A stretch of 8,887 nt of DNA from Chloroflexota bacterium (GTDB taxonomy: Bacteria > Chloroflexota > Anaerolineae > Promineifilales > Promineifilaceae): contig QQUD01000202.1 in NCBI GenBank assembly GCA_008501785.1, positions 1-8,887 on the forward strand, written 5' to 3'. The notes beneath the pieces are model-generated. The model was not told the origin of the DNA. It saw only the letters and a list, made by a program, of their open reading frames with translations, and did not search any database. Every line of letters starts with the position of its first letter. The stretch's first letter is position 1. This document shows positions 5,274-8,887 of the stretch, in pieces. A program made the position numbers and the translations under genes.

Positions 5274-5858
5274 TTAACTCGCCACCGCATTTTCATACGA
5301 TGGGTTCAAATTCATGGCCATGCCAACTTCTGCCAATTGTTTACGTGCGCGGAATAATCTTGATTTAATCGCGCTCACGGTCGTATCCATCATTTCTGCA
5401 ATTTCTTCGTATGACAATTCATGCCAATAGCGCAAAACCACAGCTTGCCGATAATCTGCCGGTAATTCTTGCAGCAGCGTCTGCACCATATCTTGCTGTT
5501 CACCTTCAAGCGTTTTTGCTTCCGGGCCTTTGCGTCTGTCGGACATCAAAGCCGGGTGCGGTGCTAAAGGTTCATCAATCGATAGCAAAATTGCGCGACG
5601 CTTCCGAATCTGGTCAATACAATAATTTGATGTAATTGAAAGCAGCCAGGTACTAAACTTATGATTCGGATTGTAGCTATCTAGCCGCGTATAAGCGCGA
5701 ATAAATGCTTCCTGCGCTGCTTCTTCAGCTTCACCAGAGTTGTTCAGCATTCGGTATGCCAGATTGTAAACCGGCGATTGGTATGCCTGTATTATTTTTC
5801 CGAAGGCTTCTTTATCGCCTTCCCTCGCTTGTTCTAGCCAAACCTGTTCTTCGTTCAA
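5274..5858 (-). CDS. ECF-type RNA polymerase sigma factor (RpoE/SigW-like)
   Basis: A 194-residue alternative sigma factor. Region 2 (about residues 12-85) contains YQSPVYNLAYRMLNNSGEAEEAAQEAFIRAY and FSTWLLSITSNYCIDQIRKR, the -10-recognising part. Region 4 (about 120-175) reads LPADYRQAVVLRYWHELSYEEIA, then TVSAIKSRLFRARKQL, the -35-binding helix-turn-helix. There is no region 1 or 3, as usual in ECF factors. The start is a TTG at 5858: AGGAG (5872-5868) stands 9 bases before it, the protein then begins at the conserved LNEEQVWLEQA, and the ECF promoter at 5910-5885 would put the transcript start near 5878. Longer in-frame readings up to 6074 would cross that promoter. It is followed by its probable anti-sigma factor, so it most likely controls an envelope-stress response and its own synthesis. 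Confidence 0.93.
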   Translation of the reverse strand: MNEEQVWLEQAREGDKEAFGKIIQAYQSPVYNLAYRMLNNSGEAEEAAQEAFIRAYTRLDSYNPNHKFSTWLLSITSNYCIDQIRKRRAILLSIDEPLAPHPALMSDRRKGPEAKTLEGEQQDMVQTLLQELPADYRQAVVLRYWHELSYEEIAEMMDTTVSAIKSRLFRARKQLAEVGMAMNLNPSYENAVAS

Positions 5859-5884
5859 CTTATTAATCTCCTGACAACCCTTAT

Positions 5885-5910
5885 TACGCAGTTTAGCAGG
5901 AAAAGTTTCA
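5885..5910 (-). promoter_or_regulatory. ECF-type autoregulatory promoter
   Basis: On the minus strand TGAAAC (5910-5905), exactly 16 bp, then CGTA (5888-5885). This equals the established SigW-type ECF promoter TGAAAC-N16-CGTA. The start would be near 5878, giving a leader of about 20 nt that contains the AGGAG site of the sigma gene. Position and match imply the sigma factor activates its own operon. Confidence 0.72.
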
Positions 5911-5966
5911 GTTGCACGCAAAGTTGGTGAAATCGACGGTTTGTGGGATGATCGATTTCGAGAATT

Positions 5967-5976
5967 CACACGTGTG
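5967..5976. promoter_or_regulatory. Candidate operator palindrome between divergent promoters
   Basis: CACACGTGTG is a perfect 10-bp palindrome 6 bases upstream of the -35 box of the thrS promoter and about 60 bases from the ECF promoter. Overlapping GTCAC (5976-5980) and GTGAC (5993-5997) also flank that -35 box. A regulator site is plausible but unproven. Confidence 0.3.
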
Positions 5977-5982
5977 TCACCC

Positions 5983-6010
5983 TTGACATTACGTGACCCT
6001 ATTTTATAAT
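5983..6010 (+). promoter_or_regulatory. Consensus sigma-70 promoter of the thrS leader
   Basis: TTGACA (5983-5988), a 16-bp spacer and TATAAT (6005-6010) are both perfect hexamers. Transcription would begin near 6017, about 390 bases before the thrS ATG, which matches the length of a T-box leader. Confidence 0.85.
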
Positions 6011-6016
6011 GGATTC

Positions 6017-6383
6017 CACTTAACATGGTCATATACCCTAATACGTAGAGTGGGACATGTAGTTGCACAATCACTTCAAGAGAGTATTCGGCCTAGTGTT
6101 CTTTAGTCAAGCATTGATAAATCAAGTTGATTCGGAACACTTGAGCTGTAAGCCAATACAAGTTAACTGTGCAGCAATACCCCCCACGAGTGACGTTCTG
6201 AACGGTGATAGCAAACCACGCGTTTGCTATTTTGGGGCAGACTGTTGGTCTGCCCTCTTTTTAAGAAAGTTCGGGTGGCTCCGTTAACGGCCGTAACGAA
6301 GAGTAACCTCAAACAGGTTATCGAATTTGGGTGGAACCGCGGTGCCATCGCCCCAAAATGTGGGTGATGGCATTTTTTATTTT
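6017..6383 (+). promoter_or_regulatory. T-box riboswitch leader (threonine) upstream of thrS
   Basis: The leader senses uncharged tRNA-Thr and lets transcription continue into thrS. Stem I is suggested by AATCACTT pairing with AAG(T)TGATT and by the AGAGAG motif near 6082. The candidate specifier region GGAACACTT (6134-6142) contains the Thr codons ACA (6137-6139) and ACT (6139-6141). Further hairpins are ATAGCAAAC/GTTTGCTAT (6208-6230), GGGCAGAC/GTCTGCCC (6235-6255) and TAACCT/AGGTTA (6304-6320). The diagnostic T-box GGGTGGAACCGCGG lies at 6329-6342. In the antiterminator TTTGGG (6326-6331) pairs with CCCAAA (6352-6357) and GCG (6339-6341) with CGC (6349-6351), leaving the 7-nt bulge TGGAACC, whose TGGA binds the tRNA 3' end. 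The competing terminator overlaps it. Confidence 0.92.
6344..6383 (+). terminator. T-box-controlled intrinsic terminator
   Basis: GCCATCGCCC (6344-6353) pairs with GGGTGATGGC (6362-6371) over 10 positions including one G-U, with an 8-nt loop, followed by ATTTTTTATTTT. Its 5' arm shares bases 6349-6357 with the antiterminator, so the two are mutually exclusive. Confidence 0.9.
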
Positions 6384-6403
6384 AAAAGGTATCTGGAGGC
6401 ACT

Positions 6404-8233
6404 ATGTCAGAGGAAAATAATATCCCGTACGAGCAATCCAACTTGTACAAAATTCGGCACTCCGCCGCGCATGTGATGGCAGAGGCTGTGCTTGAATTTT
6501 ATCCTGAAGCGAAATTGGCGATTGGTCCGCCGATTGAAGATGGTTTTTACTATGATTTCGATCTGGGAAAAGACGAAAATGGCAAGCCACTCACCTTTTC
6601 GCCAGAAGAAATCGAAAATATCGAAAAGACGATGAAACAACTGCTCAAGAAAAATGCAAAATTTGAGCAGTCCACCATGACTGTTGAAGAAGCACTCGAT
6701 TTCTTCAAAGATCAGCCATTCAAACTGGAGTTGATCGCAAATCTGGCAGAAGGTAAATTAGACGAAAACGGCAACCCGACCAGCGAACCTGTGTCTGATG
6801 TTGGCATTTACAAACATCGTGAATTTGTAGACCTATGTCGGGGGCCGCACGTTGCATTTACCAAAAAGGTAAAAGCAAATGCCGTCAAGCTGCTGCGCAC
6901 CGGTGGCGCATACTGGCGTGGAGATGAAAACAAGCCGCAGCTACAGCGCATTTATGGCACAGCCTGGAACAATCGCATCGAGCTAGATGAATATATGAAG
7001 CTGCTTGAAGAAGCCAAAGCTCGCGATCATCGTCGCCTGGGCAAACAGCTTAGCTTGTTCCATATTTCGCAGTTGGTTGGGTCTGGTTTGCCGCTGTGGC
7101 TGCCAAAGGGGACCATTTTACGTGAAACGTTGGAAGGCTTTTTACGACAGGCACAGGTTGAGCGTGGTTATTTGCCGGTTATTACACCACATATTGGCAA
7201 GCTGGACCTGTACATCAAAAGTGGGCACTATCCTTATTACAAAGATAGTCAGTACACGCCGATTGATGTCGATGATGAAAAGTTCATGCTGCGGCCGATG
7301 AACTGTCCGCACCACATTGAGATTTACAAAAGCGAACCGCGCAGCTATCGTGATTTGCCACTGCGACTGGCCGAATTCGGCACGGTTTATCGCTACGAGC
7401 AAAGTGGTGAGCTTAATGGCCTGACGCGCGTCCGTGGCTTCACGGTAGATGATTCGCATCTGTTTGTGACGCCAGACCAGCTAGAAGAAGAGTTTATTGG
7501 CGTCGTCAGCCTGATTCAACATGTATTCGAGACAATGGGTTTCTCAGACTTCCGCGCACGACTTGGAGTCAATGATCCGAACAGCGACAAATACGCTGGT
7601 GCGCCGGAAATGTGGGAAAAAGGCATTGCGGCAATTAAAAAAGCGGCTGACAAAGTGGGCATGAATTACACGATTGAAGAAGGTGAAGCAGCTTTCTACG
7701 GACCCAAACTGGACTTCATTTTCCGTGATGTGTTGAAGCGGGAATGGCAGTTGGGTACGGTGCAGGTAGACTTTTTGCTGCCAGAGCGGTTTGAGTTGGA
7801 GTATACGGCCGTTGACAGTCAAAAATACCAACCCGTCATGATCCACCGCGCCCCGTTCGGCAGCATGGAACGGTTTGTCGGTATCCTGATTGAGCATTTC
7901 AACGGCGCGTTCCCGCTGTGGCTGGCTCCGGTGCAGGTAATGATGATTCCAATTGCAGACCGACACATTGCGTATGCAAACGAGGTTGCGACCAAACTGC
8001 GATCTGCTGGTATACGAGTTGAAGTTGACTCCGCTGGTGAACGAATGAACAAGAAGATTCGCAATGCGCAGTTGCAGAAGATTCCGTACATGTTGGTGGT
8101 TGGGGATAAGGAAGCGGAGGAAACGGCCGTTGCCGTTCGCACTCGTGAAAATGAAAATCGGGGCGCTGTTTCTGTCGCCGATTTCATCACCAACACGACC
8201 ACCTTGATCACAACCAAATCGATGGAGCTTTGA
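6404..8233 (+). CDS. thrS: Threonyl-tRNA synthetase (copy 1, T-box controlled, no TGS domain)
   Basis: Charges tRNA-Thr with threonine and clears mischarged Ser-tRNA-Thr. The 609 residues begin directly with the editing domain: HSAAH (H19, H23) and CRGPH (C145, H149) form its active site. The N-terminal TGS domain of about 60 residues seen in the E. coli enzyme is absent. The class II catalytic core (about 210-500) shows MNCPHH with C301, motif 2 near YRYEQSGELNGLTRVRGF, VDDSH with H352, and motif 3 MIHRAPFGSMERF with H481; C301, H352 and H481 are the three zinc ligands. The anticodon-binding domain starts at FPLWLAPVQVMMIPI (about 503). GGAGG (6395-6399) stands 4 bases before the ATG. It is transcribed through the T-box leader and ended by the terminator at 8267-8298. 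Two ACGGCCGT octamers lie inside, both read T-A-V. A second copy follows. Confidence 0.97.
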   Translation: MSEENNIPYEQSNLYKIRHSAAHVMAEAVLEFYPEAKLAIGPPIEDGFYYDFDLGKDENGKPLTFSPEEIENIEKTMKQLLKKNAKFEQSTMTVEEALDFFKDQPFKLELIANLAEGKLDENGNPTSEPVSDVGIYKHREFVDLCRGPHVAFTKKVKANAVKLLRTGGAYWRGDENKPQLQRIYGTAWNNRIELDEYMKLLEEAKARDHRRLGKQLSLFHISQLVGSGLPLWLPKGTILRETLEGFLRQAQVERGYLPVITPHIGKLDLYIKSGHYPYYKDSQYTPIDVDDEKFMLRPMNCPHHIEIYKSEPRSYRDLPLRLAEFGTVYRYEQSGELNGLTRVRGFTVDDSHLFVTPDQLEEEFIGVVSLIQHVFETMGFSDFRARLGVNDPNSDKYAGAPEMWEKGIAAIKKAADKVGMNYTIEEGEAAFYGPKLDFIFRDVLKREWQLGTVQVDFLLPERFELEYTAVDSQKYQPVMIHRAPFGSMERFVGILIEHFNGAFPLWLAPVQVMMIPIADRHIAYANEVATKLRSAGIRVEVDSAGERMNKKIRNAQLQKIPYMLVVGDKEAEETAVAVRTRENENRGAVSVADFITNTTTLITTKSMEL

Positions 8234-8266
8234 GTGGCGTTTTAGTAAAAAGCAAGCAAGTAATTT

Positions 8267-8298
8267 AAAAAAAGCCGCTCAGATGAGCGGCTTTTTTG
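8267..8298. terminator. Strong (bidirectional) terminator after thrS copy 1
   Basis: GCCGCTC (8274-8280), loop AGAT and GAGCGGC (8285-8291) form a 7-bp GC stem. It is extended by AAAAAA (8268-8273) pairing with TTTTTT (8292-8297), and is symmetrical enough to work in both directions. It separates the two thrS genes, so copy 2 is not simply co-transcribed at full level. Confidence 0.9.
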
Positions 8299-8310
8299 TT
8301 CCTCGTAAAC

Positions 8311-8360
8311 GGAGTCGAGGCTTTAGCCGGGTCAAACCACCCGGCTAAAGCCTCAACTCC
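8311..8360. repeat. 50-bp palindrome upstream of the second thrS
   Basis: GAGGCTTTAGCCGGGT (8317-8332), loop CAAACC and ACCCGGCTAAAGCCTC (8339-8354) are perfect 16-bp arms. GGAGT / ACTCC (8311-8315, 8356-8360) extend them across one mismatch. The hairpin lies 29 bases before the ATG of the second thrS and takes up nearly all of the space after the terminator. It has no T-run. It may be a REP-type dispersed repeat or a leader hairpin. Confidence 0.7.
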
Positions 8361-8389
8361 GACGATGAGAATAGATTTTGGAGGTTACG

Positions 8390-8887
8390 ATGTTAAATCA
8401 AAATGATGTAGCTTATGAAGATTCAAAATTGTATCGAATTCGGCACACGGCTGCGCATGTGTTGGCGCAGGCGGTGCTTGAGCTGTATCCAAATACCAAG
8501 TTGGGCATTGGGCCGCCCATTGAAAATGGCTTTTACTATGATTTCGACTTAGGAGTTGATGGATATGGCAATCGTCGCACGTTTTCGCCAGATGATTTAG
8601 TGAAGCTGGAAAAACGAATGCGCCAAATTGCAACAGGCAATCATGCTTTGCACTATCGAGAAGTAAGTGCAGAGGAAGCCCAAGCCATTTTTCACGATCA
8701 GCCATACAAATTGGAACTAATCGAGGGTTTGACGAAAGGTAATGTGGATGAATATGGTAATAAATCTGTGGAACCGGTAGTGATTAGCACGTATAAACAC
8801 GATGCGTTTGAAGATTTGTGCCGGGGACCGCATGTGGCGCACACGGGCCAAATCCCAGTGTCCGGATTGAAGCTGATGAGTGTTGCT
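8390..8887 (+). CDS. thrS2: Second threonyl-tRNA synthetase (copy 2), cut by window edge
   Basis: The 166 visible codons encode a paralogue of the preceding gene. By hand alignment without gaps 40 of the first 60 residues are identical (for example IGPPIENGFYYDFDLG). The editing-site residues H19, H23 (HTAAH), C144 and H148 (CRGPH) are all kept, and again no TGS domain precedes them. The catalytic and anticodon domains lie beyond the window, so it is not known whether it is intact. The ATG at 8390 has GGAGG (8380-8384) 5 bases upstream. Unlike copy 1 it has no T-box: the 156-base gap holds only a terminator and a large palindrome, and no clear promoter. It may be a constitutive backup, a stress or inhibitor-resistant isoform, or a specialised paralogue; the sequence seen does not decide. 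The symbol marks only the second copy. Confidence 0.93.
   Translation, partial: MLNQNDVAYEDSKLYRIRHTAAHVLAQAVLELYPNTKLGIGPPIENGFYYDFDLGVDGYGNRRTFSPDDLVKLEKRMRQIATGNHALHYREVSAEEAQAIFHDQPYKLELIEGLTKGNVDEYGNKSVEPVVISTYKHDAFEDLCRGPHVAHTGQIPVSGLKLMSVA

Noticed and set aside
5859..6074. N-terminal extension of the sigma factor by 72 residues
   Set aside because: The extension crosses the ECF promoter, has no SD at its ATG and is not typical of ECF factors; the TTG at 5858 has AGGAG at ideal spacing.
6063..6287. A 74-codon plus-strand open frame in the thrS leader
   Set aside because: It lies wholly inside the T-box RNA, has no SD, and its bases are explained by conserved RNA pairing.
2542..7827. 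Sixteen-base exact repeat TTGACAGTCAAAAATA at 2542-2557 and 7812-7827
   Set aside because: One copy is intergenic and one lies inside a normal part of thrS coding D-S-Q-K; no flanking similarity, so chance or a shared AT-rich core is the simplest view.
8234..8389. A T-box or clear sigma-70 promoter for the second thrS
   Set aside because: I looked for GGGTGG/ACCGCG and for TTGACA/TATAAT pairs; only the terminator and the large palindrome are present.

Overview
The window reads as ordinary chromosomal DNA of a moderate-GC bacterium, most likely a Chloroflexota (Anaerolineae-like) lineage. That placement is an inference. It rests on the mix of a T-box leader on thrS, an ECF sigma / anti-sigma pair, small DUF4870/DUF4013 membrane proteins, strong SD sites and housekeeping-type TTGACA/TATAAT promoters. 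No phage, plasmid or CRISPR genes were seen.

Left part (1-3480). The 5' nearly complete gene for methionyl-tRNA formyltransferase (fmt) runs off the left edge on the minus strand. Diverging from it is a DUF4870-like membrane protein gene with a good promoter and terminator. Next comes a DUF4013-like membrane protein gene broken by a frameshift near codon 50, with its own near-consensus promoter and terminator. The gap 2527-2836 holds a 12-bp hairpin, the terminator and a 143-bp MITE-like element with 15-bp terminal inverted repeats, a 6-bp target duplication and a REP-like palindromic core. It is followed by a small four-helix membrane protein (DUF6713-like). The gap 3197-3558 holds two terminator-like hairpins, a remnant of a YdhR-like monooxygenase gene (both ends missing) and a strong 13-bp hairpin that closes the next operon.

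Middle part (3559-5910, minus strand). An ECF sigma factor, an anti-sigma-like membrane protein without any cysteine, and a secreted/membrane protein with a short beta-helix repeat form one operon. A TGAAAC-N16-CGTA promoter sits just upstream of the sigma gene and implies autoregulation. It also fixes a TTG start with an AGGAG ribosome binding site.

Right part (5983-8887, plus strand). A perfect TTGACA-N16-TATAAT promoter drives a T-box riboswitch leader of about 370 nt with a textbook antiterminator/terminator pair. The leader precedes thrS, which encodes a threonyl-tRNA synthetase lacking the usual TGS domain. After a strong terminator and a 50-bp palindrome, a second, diverged thrS copy begins and runs off the right edge. 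The second copy has no T-box of its own. The tandem pair, with only one copy under tRNA control, is one of the two most interesting gene-level features.

Across the whole window the palindrome ACGGCCGT occurs 12 times (about 0.14 expected by chance). It lies in all three reading frames of several genes and once in the T-box leader, so it is a DNA-level signal comparable in behaviour to cyanobacterial HIP1.
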